DNA of 64,000 bases from Massilia rhizosphaerae (lineage in GTDB: Bacteria; Pseudomonadota; Gammaproteobacteria; Burkholderiales; Burkholderiaceae_D). Position 1 is the stretch's first letter, and each line of letters starts with the position of its first letter. Location of the stretch: positions 37,782 through 101,781 of the forward strand of contig NZ_JADKYX010000028.1 of NCBI RefSeq assembly GCF_016093545.1, read 5' to 3'. The notes under the pieces are model-generated. The model was not told the origin of the DNA. It searched no databases and saw only the letters and a list, made by a program, of their open reading frames with translations. A program made the position numbers and the translations under genes. Positions 45,333 to 53,337 of this stretch are shown here, one piece after another.

Positions 45333-45692
45333 ATGAATCTCACAATCAGCGGACATCATCTCGATGTAACTCCAGCCATCCGAGAATACGTACAGAACAA
45401 GCTCGAACGCATCACCCGTCACTTCGATCAAGTGATCGACTCCCACGTCATCCTCTGCATCGACAATCTCACCGAGAAAGAAAAACGCCAGAAAGCTGAG
45501 ATCAACCTGCGTGTCGCGGGCAAGATCGTCCATGTCGCCAGTGCCGCGCACGATTTATATGCCGCGATCGACATGCTGATGGACCGTCTCGACCGCCAGG
45601 TCGTCAAGTACAAGCAAATGCTCAAGGACCATGACAACGCGTGCATCAAGCGCATGTCAGAAGGAGGAGAGGAAGCTGCCGCCGCCGCGTGA
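45333..45692 (+). CDS. hpf: Ribosome hibernation promoting factor (short form)
   Basis: A 119-residue HPF/YfiA protein (MNLTISGHHLDVTPAIREYV, KLERITRHFDQVID) without the long C-terminal dimerisation domain. It inactivates ribosomes in stationary phase. AAAGGAG sits five bases before the ATG. It is typical downstream of rpoN. The protein ends with a short poly-Ala stretch. Confidence 0.95.
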   Translation: MNLTISGHHLDVTPAIREYVQNKLERITRHFDQVIDSHVILCIDNLTEKEKRQKAEINLRVAGKIVHVASAAHDLYAAIDMLMDRLDRQVVKYKQMLKDHDNACIKRMSEGGEEAAAAA

Positions 45693-45720
45693 CATCACGC
45701 CTGCCGCAGCACCAGGGAAC

Positions 45721-45750
45721 GAAGGGCGCGTTGGCGCCCTTCTCGTTTTT
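45721..45750 (+). terminator. Terminator of the rpoN-hpf operon
   Basis: The nine-pair stem GAAGGGCGC/GCGCCCTTC with a GTTG loop is followed by TCGTTTTT. Confidence 0.85.
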
Positions 45751-45783
45751 GTGGCTTACCTGCGGGCGATATACAATGCGGAC

Positions 45784-46875
45784 ATGACCGAACACGTACG
45801 CACGCGGACCGCCAACCGCACCGGCATCATCACCCTGGACCGCCCGAAGGCCCTGAACTCGCTGTCGCTGGACATGGTGCGCGCACTGACCGCGGCGCTG
45901 CTCGCCTGGCGCGAGGATGCCGCCATCGACGCCGTCGTCATCGCCAGCACGAGCGAAAAAGCCTTGTGCGCGGGCGGCGACATCCGCTTTTTTCACGAGG
46001 CCGGCAAGGCCACGCCGCAGACGGGCAGCCCGCTGCTGGAAGATTTCTTCACCGAGGAATACGCCCTCAACCACCTGATCCATTTTTATCCGAAGCCCTA
46101 CATCGCCCTGATGGACGGCGTCGTGATGGGCGGCGGCATGGGCATCGCGCAGGGCGGGCCCGGTTGCGGCCTGCGCATCGTGACGGAGCGCTCGAAGATC
46201 GCCATGCCCGAGGTGAACATCGGCCTGTTCCCGGACGTGGGCGGCAGCCACTTCCTGTCGCATGCGCCGGGCCGCCTCGGCCACTATCTCGGCGTGACGG
46301 GCGTGACCGTCGGCGCCGCGGATGCCGTCTACGTCGGCCTGGCCGACGTGTTCGTGCCGGCCGCGCAGATGGACGCGCTGCGCGCGCTGATCGAGGCGAC
46401 GCCGGGCGCGCAACTGCCCGCCGCGATCCGTGCGTTCGCGACGCCGTTCGCGCACGCGATGCCCGCCGGCGAACTAAAGGCGCAGCGCGACGCGATCGAC
46501 CGCCACTTCGGCGCGGACTCGGTCGCCGCCGTGATGGCGTCGCTGGAGTCTGATGCCAGCCCCTTCGCGCAAAAGACGCTGGCCACGATGCGCCAGCGCT
46601 CGCCGCTGATGATGTCCGTGACGCGCGAGATGCTCGTGCGCGGTGAACCCCTCGGCGTGGCCGACTGCCTGCGCATGGAACGCTCGCTCGTGCGCCGCAC
46701 GTTCGAACATGGCGAGGTGCTGGAAGGCGTGCGCGCGCTCGTCATCGACAAGGACAACGCGCCGCGGTGGAATCCGCCGCTGCTGGCCGACGTCACGGCG
46801 GAGATGGTGGAATGGTTCTTCGCGCCCGTGTGGCCGGCGCACGCGCATCCGCTGCGCGATCTGCGTGATTCGTGA
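45784..46875 (+). CDS. Enoyl-CoA hydratase/isomerase family protein (HIBYL-CoA hydrolase-like)
   Basis: A 363-residue crotonase-fold protein: LDRPKALNSLSLDMV, KALCAGGDIRFF (oxyanion hole), DGVVMGGGMGIAQGG, MPEVNIGLFPDVGGSHFL (catalytic acidic residues). The length of about 360 and the PDVGGSHFL segment fit 3-hydroxyisobutyryl-CoA hydrolases of valine breakdown better than simple hydratases. It sits alone between hpf and the convergent rapZ, separating blocks that are usually adjacent. Confidence 0.88.
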   Translation: MTEHVRTRTANRTGIITLDRPKALNSLSLDMVRALTAALLAWREDAAIDAVVIASTSEKALCAGGDIRFFHEAGKATPQTGSPLLEDFFTEEYALNHLIHFYPKPYIALMDGVVMGGGMGIAQGGPGCGLRIVTERSKIAMPEVNIGLFPDVGGSHFLSHAPGRLGHYLGVTGVTVGAADAVYVGLADVFVPAAQMDALRALIEATPGAQLPAAIRAFATPFAHAMPAGELKAQRDAIDRHFGADSVAAVMASLESDASPFAQKTLATMRQRSPLMMSVTREMLVRGEPLGVADCLRMERSLVRRTFEHGEVLEGVRALVIDKDNAPRWNPPLLADVTAEMVEWFFAPVWPAHAHPLRDLRDS

Positions 46876-46887
46876 TCGGACTGCGCT

Positions 46888-47751
46888 TCAGGGCTGCTCG
46901 CGATGCCGCACGACGACCCGTTCCGTGTCGCTGAAATACGCCCCGAGCCGCTCCGCCATGTACACGGACCGGTGCTGCCCGCCCGTGCAGCCGACGGCCA
47001 CGGTCAGGTAGCTGCGGTTGTCCTTCTTGAACGACGGCAGCCACTTGGCGATGAACGCGCGGATGTCGGACAGCAGCTCGGCCGCCTGCGGCTGGGCGTC
47101 GAGGAAGGCGATCACGGGCGCGTCCTTGCCGGTCAAAGGGCGCAGCGTGAGGTCGTAGTACGGATTCGGCACGGCGCGCACGTCGAACACGAAGTCGGCG
47201 TCGAGGGGCACGCCGCGCTTGAACGCGAACGATTCGAAATACAAGGTCAGCGGCGCGTACGCGACCTCGGCCAGTTCCTTGACCCAGGCGCGCAGCTTGT
47301 TGGCCGACAGTTCGGACGTGTCGATCACGTGGCCCATCTTTTCGATCGTGCCGAGGCGGTCGCGTTCTTCCGAAATGCATTCGATCAGGGTGCGGCGCGA
47401 CGCCGGATTCTCGCCCGGCCGCAATTCGTGCGACAGCGGATGGCTGCGCCGCGTCTCGGAAAAGCGCGCGACGAGCGAGTGCGTGCTGGCGGTCAGGAAG
47501 ATCACCTTGACCTGGTGGCCGGCGTCGCGCAGCGTCGCGACGGTCGTCGGCAGCTCCGCCAGCGACTCGGCGCTGCGTGCGTCGACGGCGACGGCGATGC
47601 GGCGGGTGGAGTCGCCGTCGATGCTGCCGACGAGGGCCGGCAGCAGGGCGGGAGGCAGGTTGTCGACGCAGTAGTACCCTGCGTCTTCGAGGACGTTCAG
47701 GGCGACGGACTTACCGGAGCCCGAGATACCGGTGATGAGTAGGATGCGCAT
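46888..47751 (-). CDS. rapZ: RNase adapter protein RapZ
   Basis: A 287-residue P-loop protein: GISGSGKSVALNVLEDAGYYCVDNLP at the N-terminus, the SETRRSHPL region, and the C-terminal domain VAVGCTGGQHRSVYMAERL. In enterobacteria it directs RNase E to the GlmZ sRNA. In betaproteobacteria its RNA target is not established. It is the last gene of the ptsN-hprK-rapZ block, here on the minus strand. Confidence 0.95.
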   Translation of the reverse strand: MRILLITGISGSGKSVALNVLEDAGYYCVDNLPPALLPALVGSIDGDSTRRIAVAVDARSAESLAELPTTVATLRDAGHQVKVIFLTASTHSLVARFSETRRSHPLSHELRPGENPASRRTLIECISEERDRLGTIEKMGHVIDTSELSANKLRAWVKELAEVAYAPLTLYFESFAFKRGVPLDADFVFDVRAVPNPYYDLTLRPLTGKDAPVIAFLDAQPQAAELLSDIRAFIAKWLPSFKKDNRSYLTVAVGCTGGQHRSVYMAERLGAYFSDTERVVVRHREQP

Positions 47752-47833
47752 GCGGCGATGATAGCATCGGCCGATGTTTACCGCAGTGCACCGGGCTTAT
47801 GGTTGAGGTATTTGCAACAGCCTCGGTACGGCC

Positions 47834-48769
47834 TCAGTCGCTGCTCATTGCTTGTCGCTGCCGCTCCATGAACTCCTGCAGCGTGTCGATCCCGCGCAGC
47901 TGCAGGATGGTATTGCGCACGGCGGCCTCCAGCAGCACCGCGATGTTGCGGCCGGCCGCGACGGGAATCACCACTTTGCGGATCGGCAGGCCCAGCACGT
48001 CCTCGGTGGGGAAGTGGAACGGCAGGCGTTCCACTTCTTCGTCCAGCGCGCCGCGTTTGACGAGGTGGACGATCAGTTTCAGGCGCATCTTGCGGCGCAC
48101 GGCCGTCTCGCCGAAGATCGCCTTGATGTCCAACAGGCCCAGGCCGCGCACTTCCAGCAGGTTCTGCAGCAGCGGCGGGCAGCGGCCCTCGATCATGTTC
48201 GGCGCGATGCGCGAAAATTCCACCGCGTCGTCGGCGACGAGGCCGTGCGAGCGCGAGATCAGTTCCAGGCCCAGCTCGCTCTTGCCGAGGCCGGAGTCGC
48301 CCGTGATCAGCACGCCGACGCCCAGCACGTCCATGAACACGCCATGCATGATGACGCGCTGCGCCAGCTTCTTCGACAGGTACACGCGCAGGTAGTCGAT
48401 GACCTGCGCGGCCGGCAGCGGCGTGGAAAACAGCGGGATGTTCTGCTCGTCGCAGATGGCGAGAATGTCCGGCGGCGTGTCGAGCCCCTGGGCGATGAAC
48501 AGCGCCGGCGGACCGCCGGAGATCAGTTCGCCGATCAGGTGGCTGCGCGAGCCGGATTTCAGGCGTTGGTAGTAATTCAGTTCCTGGTGACCGAACACCT
48601 GCATGCGGCCCGGGTGGATCAGGTTCAGGTGGCCCACCTGGTCCGCGGCCGAGACGGCGTCGCCGGAAATCTGGCGCTCGCCGCCCGGGAATCCTGCGAA
48701 CCAGCCCAGTTGCAGGCTGTCGCGGTTGTCGTCGTACAGCCGTTGGATGGTCAGCGGAGTCTGCAGCAT
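47834..48769 (-). CDS. hprK: HPr kinase/phosphorylase
   Basis: A 311-residue protein. An N-terminal DRTGG-like domain is followed by the kinase domain with Walker A GDSGLGKSELGLELI, the acidic motif VADDAVEFSRI and the signature LEVRGLGLLDIKAIFG. It phosphorylates and dephosphorylates a serine of HPr. It follows ptsN by 16 bases. Confidence 0.96.
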   Translation of the reverse strand: MLQTPLTIQRLYDDNRDSLQLGWFAGFPGGERQISGDAVSAADQVGHLNLIHPGRMQVFGHQELNYYQRLKSGSRSHLIGELISGGPPALFIAQGLDTPPDILAICDEQNIPLFSTPLPAAQVIDYLRVYLSKKLAQRVIMHGVFMDVLGVGVLITGDSGLGKSELGLELISRSHGLVADDAVEFSRIAPNMIEGRCPPLLQNLLEVRGLGLLDIKAIFGETAVRRKMRLKLIVHLVKRGALDEEVERLPFHFPTEDVLGLPIRKVVIPVAAGRNIAVLLEAAVRNTILQLRGIDTLQEFMERQRQAMSSD

Positions 48770-48785
48770 GGTCGCTTTCGCAAGG

Positions 48786-49268
48786 TCAGCCGAGGGCTTG
48801 CAGGCTCGGTTGCCAGTTGATGATGCGTTCGTAGACGGATCTCGGATCCGTGTCCGTCGTCAGGGCCGTGCGGATCGCCTCGTCGGAGAACAGTTCCGCG
48901 ATCTCCGACAGGATCTCGAGGTGCTGTTGCGTGACGTGATCCGGGATCAGGAGGAAGAACAGCAGCTTGACCGGTTGGCCGTCCGGCGATTCGAAGGGAA
49001 TCGGTTCAAGCAGGCGCACGAACGCGGCCAGCGGCGATTTGAGGCTTTTGCTGCCCTTGATGCGGCCGTGCGGTACGGCAACGCCGTGACCGAGCCCCGT
49101 GGAGCCAAGACGCTCGCGCGCGAACAGATTGTCCGACACGGTGGAGCGGGCGATGCCGCAGTTGTTCTCGAAGATCAGGCCGGCTTGCTCGAAGGCGCGC
49201 TTCTTGCTCGACACTTCCAGATCGAGCTGCACGTTCTCGAGCGAGAGGATTTTGCTTAGATTAGTCAT
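48786..49268 (-). CDS. ptsN: PTS IIA-like nitrogen regulatory protein
   Basis: A 160-residue EIIA-Ntr protein with the phosphorylatable His in GVAVPHGRI near residue 70 and the pattern FLLIPDHVTQQHLEILSEIAELF. It takes part in the nitrogen-PTS that controls potassium and phosphate responses. In many betaproteobacteria it directly follows hpf. Here it is inverted and 3.6 kb away. Confidence 0.95.
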   Translation of the reverse strand: MTNLSKILSLENVQLDLEVSSKKRAFEQAGLIFENNCGIARSTVSDNLFARERLGSTGLGHGVAVPHGRIKGSKSLKSPLAAFVRLLEPIPFESPDGQPVKLLFFLLIPDHVTQQHLEILSEIAELFSDEAIRTALTTDTDPRSVYERIINWQPSLQALG

Positions 49269-49615
49269 AACACGCTTCTATTGCGGTGCACCCGGGGGTG
49301 CTTGCGAGCGGGAATTATAGGCCGGTTTTATGGCCGTGTAATTCGATTTCGCACACCGTCCGGCGCCTGTCTGATCTCCGCCGCAAACCATTGCGTAAAG
49401 ACCGGGCGCTCGACGACTGGGTATGCGCAATTTCCGCCACGAAAACCCGGGGATTGACGCACGAAACGTCTGCCCGGGGCCTCTTTTGCCGATTTTTCTA
49501 GCGCTATTTGCGTAAAGTTATCGCTTTGCACATCCGGGGGCATCGCTGCGGATGTCGCCGGAAACGAACACTGTAGATGGGGGCGAATGACAAAAAATCA
49601 CCCATCCGCACTGTT
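49269..49615. other. Intergenic gap of 347 bases between ptsN and queF ends
   Basis: No coding frame is recognisable. It must hold the ptsN promoter on the minus strand. Around 49451-49500 CCCGGGG recurs around a 20-base stretch, followed by CCTCTTTT, which could fold as a weak hairpin. Nothing firmer can be supported. Confidence 0.3.
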
Positions 49616-50446
49616 TTATTGACGTGCAGTACGCAAATTTGGCGGTTTACCGGTACTGAAATTGGCGCGCCACGGATTGATGTCCAGGCCGCCGCGCCGG
49701 GTGTAGCGGGCGTACACGGCCAGCTTGTTCGGCTTGCACTGGCGCAAGATGTCCGTGAAGATGCGCTCGACACATTGCTCGTGGAATTCGTTGTGTTCGC
49801 GGAAACCGATCAGGTAGCGCAACAGGCTTTCCTGGTCGATTTGCGGACCGGCATAGCGGATCTGCACGCTGCCCCAGTCCGGCTGGCCCGTGACGAGGCA
49901 GTTCGACTTGAGCAGGTGCGACACGAGGGTTTCCTCGACCGGCGCTTCGTCGTGATTGGCCTTGAGCAATTCCGGAGACGGACTGTAGTTGTCGATCTCG
50001 ATGTCGAGGCGGTCGATCAGGAGACCGTCCTGCTCGCCCATCTGGAGCTTGTCGAAATCCTCCGGCAAGGTCAGCGCCGCGTGCACGGGCGCGCCCACCG
50101 CGTTGGATAGATCGTCGCGCAGCAGGGCCAGCAAGGCGTCCGTGTTGGCCAGCCGGGTCTGGTTGAACGAATTCAGGTAGAGCTTGAAGGACTTCGATTC
50201 GATGATGTTCGGCGAATCGGCGGGCACCATGAACGTCGCGATGGCGACCTGCGGCTTGCCGCGCATGTTCAGCCAGGACAATTCGTAGGCATTCCAGATG
50301 TCGACCCCGAAGAACGGCAGCGTGCCGGTCAGGCCGAGTTCGTCGCGCTTTTGCTGGCGCGGGATGGGAAACAGCAGCTCCGGCGCGTATTCGGTCTGGT
50401 AGGCCGAGTTTTTGCCGAGAGGCGATTGTTCAGGGGTATTGGTCAT
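49616..50446 (-). CDS. queF: NADPH-dependent 7-cyano-7-deazaguanine reductase
   Basis: A 276-residue bimodular QueF that reduces preQ0 to preQ1 for queuosine. The catalytic Cys is in KSNCLVTGQPDWGSVQI, and substrate-binding Glu residues are in EHNEFHEQCVERIF. The N-terminal half carries ESKSFKLYLNSFNQTR. The ATG at 50446 (MTNTPEQSPLGK) is chosen. The 22 upstream codons open in the same frame do not resemble the family. Confidence 0.95.
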   Translation of the reverse strand: MTNTPEQSPLGKNSAYQTEYAPELLFPIPRQQKRDELGLTGTLPFFGVDIWNAYELSWLNMRGKPQVAIATFMVPADSPNIIESKSFKLYLNSFNQTRLANTDALLALLRDDLSNAVGAPVHAALTLPEDFDKLQMGEQDGLLIDRLDIEIDNYSPSPELLKANHDEAPVEETLVSHLLKSNCLVTGQPDWGSVQIRYAGPQIDQESLLRYLIGFREHNEFHEQCVERIFTDILRQCKPNKLAVYARYTRRGGLDINPWRANFSTGKPPNLRTARQ

Positions 50447-50582
50447 GGTTTCAGTCTCGATGCCGGCCAATCGCTTGTGACGTGCGTGGCAATGCCGGTC
50501 CGGCGGCGGCAAAGCGGCGTATCGTACACCGTTCCCGCGATCGTTGCGCGCACCGTTAATGGATGCGTTATCGGCGGATCAT

Positions 50583-50647
50583 TGGTGGGCGCGGGGCGCC
50601 CCACCCTACGGCACATTTTCGTAGGGTGGGCTCCCCGAGCCCACCAA
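50583..50647. repeat. Paired palindromic repeat (REPIN-like) downstream of ilvA
   Basis: GGTGGGCGCGGGGCGCCCC + ACCCTAC, a 13-base spacer, then GTAGGGTGGGCTCCCC + GAGCCCACC in opposite orientation. It ends six bases from the ilvA stop. Confidence 0.85.
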
Positions 50648-50652
50648 GCGCA

Positions 50653-52185
50653 TCACAAGAAAAGCTTGTAGACCGGATTCGCGCTCTCGTCCCAATGGCG
50701 ATACCCGAGCGTGGCCAGGAACTGGCGGAACTCGTCCATCTCGCCGGTCGGCACCTGCAGCCCGACGAGGATGCGGCCCACGTCGCCGCCCTGGTTCCGG
50801 TAGTGGAACAGCGAGATGTTCCAGTTCGGCGCCATGCTGTCCAGGAAGCGCAGCAGCGCGCCCGGGCGTTCCGGGAATTCGAAGCGGTACAGCAGTTCGT
50901 CGTGCGCCAGCCCGCTCTTGCCGCCGACCAGGTGGCGCACGTGCTGCTTCGCCAGTTCGTCGTGCGTGAGGTCGAGGGTGCGGAAGCCGTGTTCCTCGAA
51001 CGTGCGCGCGACCGTGCTCGACTCGCTGCGGCTGCCTATCTGCACGCCGACGAATACGTGCGCCTCGCGCTCGTCGCTGATGCGGTAGTTGAACTCGGTG
51101 ACGTTGCGCGGCCCGATCAGGGCGCAGAAGCGCTTGAAGCTGCCGCGCTGTTCCGGGATCGTCACGGCGAACACCGCTTCGCGCGCCTCGCCCAGTTCGG
51201 CGCGTTCCGCGACGAAGCGCAGGCGGTCGAAATTCATGTTGGCGCCGCAGGCGACGGCGACGAGCGTCTCGCCGCGCACTGGACTCTTGGACATCAGCGA
51301 ACGTTCGACGTACGCCTTGGCGCCCGCGATGGCCAGCGCGCCGGACGGCTCGACGATGCTGCGCGTGTCCGTGAACACGTCCTTGATGGCAGCGCAGAGC
51401 GCGTCGTTGTCGACGATGATGATCTCGTCGACCAGTTGCTGGCACAGGCGGAAGGTTTCCGCGCCGACGAGGCGCACGGCGGTGCCGTCCGCGAACAGGC
51501 CGACGTCCGGCAGGGTCACGCGTTCGCCGGCCTTGAGGCTGCGCGCCATCGCGTCCGAATCGCTCGTCTGCACGCCGATGATCTTGATGTCGGGGCGGAT
51601 CTGCTTCACGTACGCGGCGACGCCGCTGATCAGGCCACCGCCGCCGATCGCGAGGAAGATCGCGTGGATCGGGCCGGAATGCTGGCGCAGGATCTCGACG
51701 CCGATGGTGCCCTGGCCGGCGATGACGTCCGGATCGTCGAACGGGTGCACGAACGCCAGCTTCTGTTCCTTCTCCAGCATCTGCGCATGGTTGAACGCGT
51801 CCGTGTACGACTCGCCGTGCAGGACGACCTCCACGTTGCTGCCGCCGAAGGCACGCACCGCATCGACTTTCACGCTGGGCGTGGTTGTCGGCATGACGAT
51901 CACCGCGCGGCAGTTCAGGCGCGCCGCCGACATGGCGACGCCCTGCGCATGGTTACCGGCCGACGCGCAAATGACGCCCCGATTCAGCTGCGATTCCGAC
52001 AGGTTCGCCATCTTGTTGTAGGCGCCGCGCAGCTTGAAGCTGAACACGCTCTGCATGTCTTCGCGCTTCAGGTAAATCTGGTTGTCGGTGCGCTTCGACA
52101 GGCTGGGGGCGTATTCCAGCGGGGTTTCGACGGCCACGTCGTAGACGCGTGCGGTGAGGATTTTCTTGAGGTAGTCGGTAGTCAT
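50653..52185 (-). CDS. ilvA: Threonine ammonia-lyase, biosynthetic
   Basis: A 510-residue fold-type II PLP enzyme that deaminates threonine to 2-oxobutanoate for isoleucine. The PLP lysine is in SVFSFKLRGAYNKM near residue 50, the phosphate loop is GGGGLISGVAAYV, and ASAGNHAQGVA is present. Two ACT-like regulatory domains occupy residues 325-510, which gives isoleucine/valine control. A paired repeat follows the stop. Confidence 0.95.
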   Translation of the reverse strand: MTTDYLKKILTARVYDVAVETPLEYAPSLSKRTDNQIYLKREDMQSVFSFKLRGAYNKMANLSESQLNRGVICASAGNHAQGVAMSAARLNCRAVIVMPTTTPSVKVDAVRAFGGSNVEVVLHGESYTDAFNHAQMLEKEQKLAFVHPFDDPDVIAGQGTIGVEILRQHSGPIHAIFLAIGGGGLISGVAAYVKQIRPDIKIIGVQTSDSDAMARSLKAGERVTLPDVGLFADGTAVRLVGAETFRLCQQLVDEIIIVDNDALCAAIKDVFTDTRSIVEPSGALAIAGAKAYVERSLMSKSPVRGETLVAVACGANMNFDRLRFVAERAELGEAREAVFAVTIPEQRGSFKRFCALIGPRNVTEFNYRISDEREAHVFVGVQIGSRSESSTVARTFEEHGFRTLDLTHDELAKQHVRHLVGGKSGLAHDELLYRFEFPERPGALLRFLDSMAPNWNISLFHYRNQGGDVGRILVGLQVPTGEMDEFRQFLATLGYRHWDESANPVYKLFL

Positions 52186-52317
52186 GATCGATGCGGGCTG
52201 TTCGGGTTCCGGGGCGACGCTGACTGTCCTGCTTGGTGGGTAACCGAGGCGAGCAGTGCGGCAGAAAGGCTTGGTAGAGCCTGGCGTGCCGTGTCGTTAC
52301 GAGGTGTTTCTCCTCAT

Positions 52318-52323
52318 TATAAT
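52318..52323 (+). promoter_or_regulatory. -10 box of the YqaA-type gene
   Basis: A perfect TATAAT lies 41 bases before the ATG at 52364. The -35 region (CGTTAC at 52295-52300) is weak. Confidence 0.35.
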
Positions 52324-52363
52324 GTAATGAACCCATCCGTCCGCCGTCCATCCTTTCTTGCCG

Positions 52364-52867
52364 ATGATCGAATCCGCCGTCCTGTGGCTGTTGAAATTCC
52401 TTGCCGTGCCCACCGTCGGGCTCACGTCGGTCTTCCTCATCGCCTTCGTCTCCGCCACCCTGCTGCCGCTCGGCTCGGAACCGGCCGTGTTCGCCGTCGT
52501 GAAAGCGAATCCCGCCATGTTCTGGCCCGTGATCCTCGTCGCCACGCTGGGCAACACCCTGGGCGGCGCCGTCGACTACTGGATCGGCTACCGCGCCAAG
52601 GTCGCCTTCGCGAAGGAGCGTTCGTCGCGCTGGTTCCACTGGCTGAAGCGCTACGGCGCGAAAACGATGCTGCTGTCGTGGGTGCCCGGCATCGGCGACC
52701 CGCTGTGCACCCTGGCCGGCTGGCTGCACCTGCCGTTCTGGCCCAGCGTGATCTATATGGCCGTCGGCAAGTTCGGGCGTTATGTCTTCATGACGGTCAC
52801 GCTGCTCTACGTGCCGGACGGGTGGTGGAAGTGGCTGGGGGACATGAGTTCGAGAGTGTTCGGCTGA
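52364..52867 (+). CDS. YqaA-family (DedA/SNARE-associated) membrane protein
   Basis: A 167-residue protein with four to five hydrophobic helices (FLAVPTVGLTSVFLIAFVSA, NPAMFWPVILVATLGNTLGG, the re-entrant-like WVPGIGDPLCTLAGWLHLP, VIYMAVGKFGRYVFMTV). The E-P-A...G-N-x-x-G-G pattern is the DedA/YqaA signature. These proteins act in membrane homeostasis and possibly lipid scrambling. A TTG two codons upstream is a less likely start. It is divergent from ilvA. Confidence 0.9.
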   Translation: MIESAVLWLLKFLAVPTVGLTSVFLIAFVSATLLPLGSEPAVFAVVKANPAMFWPVILVATLGNTLGGAVDYWIGYRAKVAFAKERSSRWFHWLKRYGAKTMLLSWVPGIGDPLCTLAGWLHLPFWPSVIYMAVGKFGRYVFMTVTLLYVPDGWWKWLGDMSSRVFG

Positions 52868-53337
52868 CGCCCGCATTCGTCAGCCGGGCCGGCCGATCGC
52901 GCCGACACGCTTTATCTTCGTGCCCCCCATATCTCTTCCCGCATTTCCGCTCGTCGGTTGAATTGCGTGCATGCGCCTAATGCCGTGTCGTAATTTTGAA
53001 ACCGTCGGCACGACAATATCGAATCAGCAGGAAATCCCGCGTCCTGTCATTCCCACCAATTCTCGCATACTTGTAAATTCATCTTGGCCGAATCCAAGCT
53101 TTTGAAATAATTCGTGATTTTTCGGCGTCATCCTGTGAAATAAAGAACAAATATGTCGTTCCGCAGCAGCGGATGACGGCTTTTATCCAAGCGATCGGCC
53201 GTGTCCCCATCCTTGCGGCCATTTATCAAGAACTTTACAATGGGAAATATGTATTGGCGGAAGATTCACAAAACGCTGAAGAACGCAGTATTCAGGTGAT
53301 GCGTGAAACGGCGATCTCATTATCGAAAAACACAGGC
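52868..53337. other. AT-richer gap of 470 bases before the OmpA/5TM/VWA cassette
   Basis: An open frame from 53173 runs into the next gene, but its 55 codons have no recognisable sequence and precede a clean lipoprotein signal, so I treat it as leader. The base composition drops compared with the neighbours. No repeat, RNA gene or clear promoter was found. Confidence 0.35.

Noticed and set aside
53173..53337. Longer start for the OmpA-domain lipoprotein.
   Set aside because: It would bury the lipoprotein signal and Cys at residue 76 and has no recognisable sequence.
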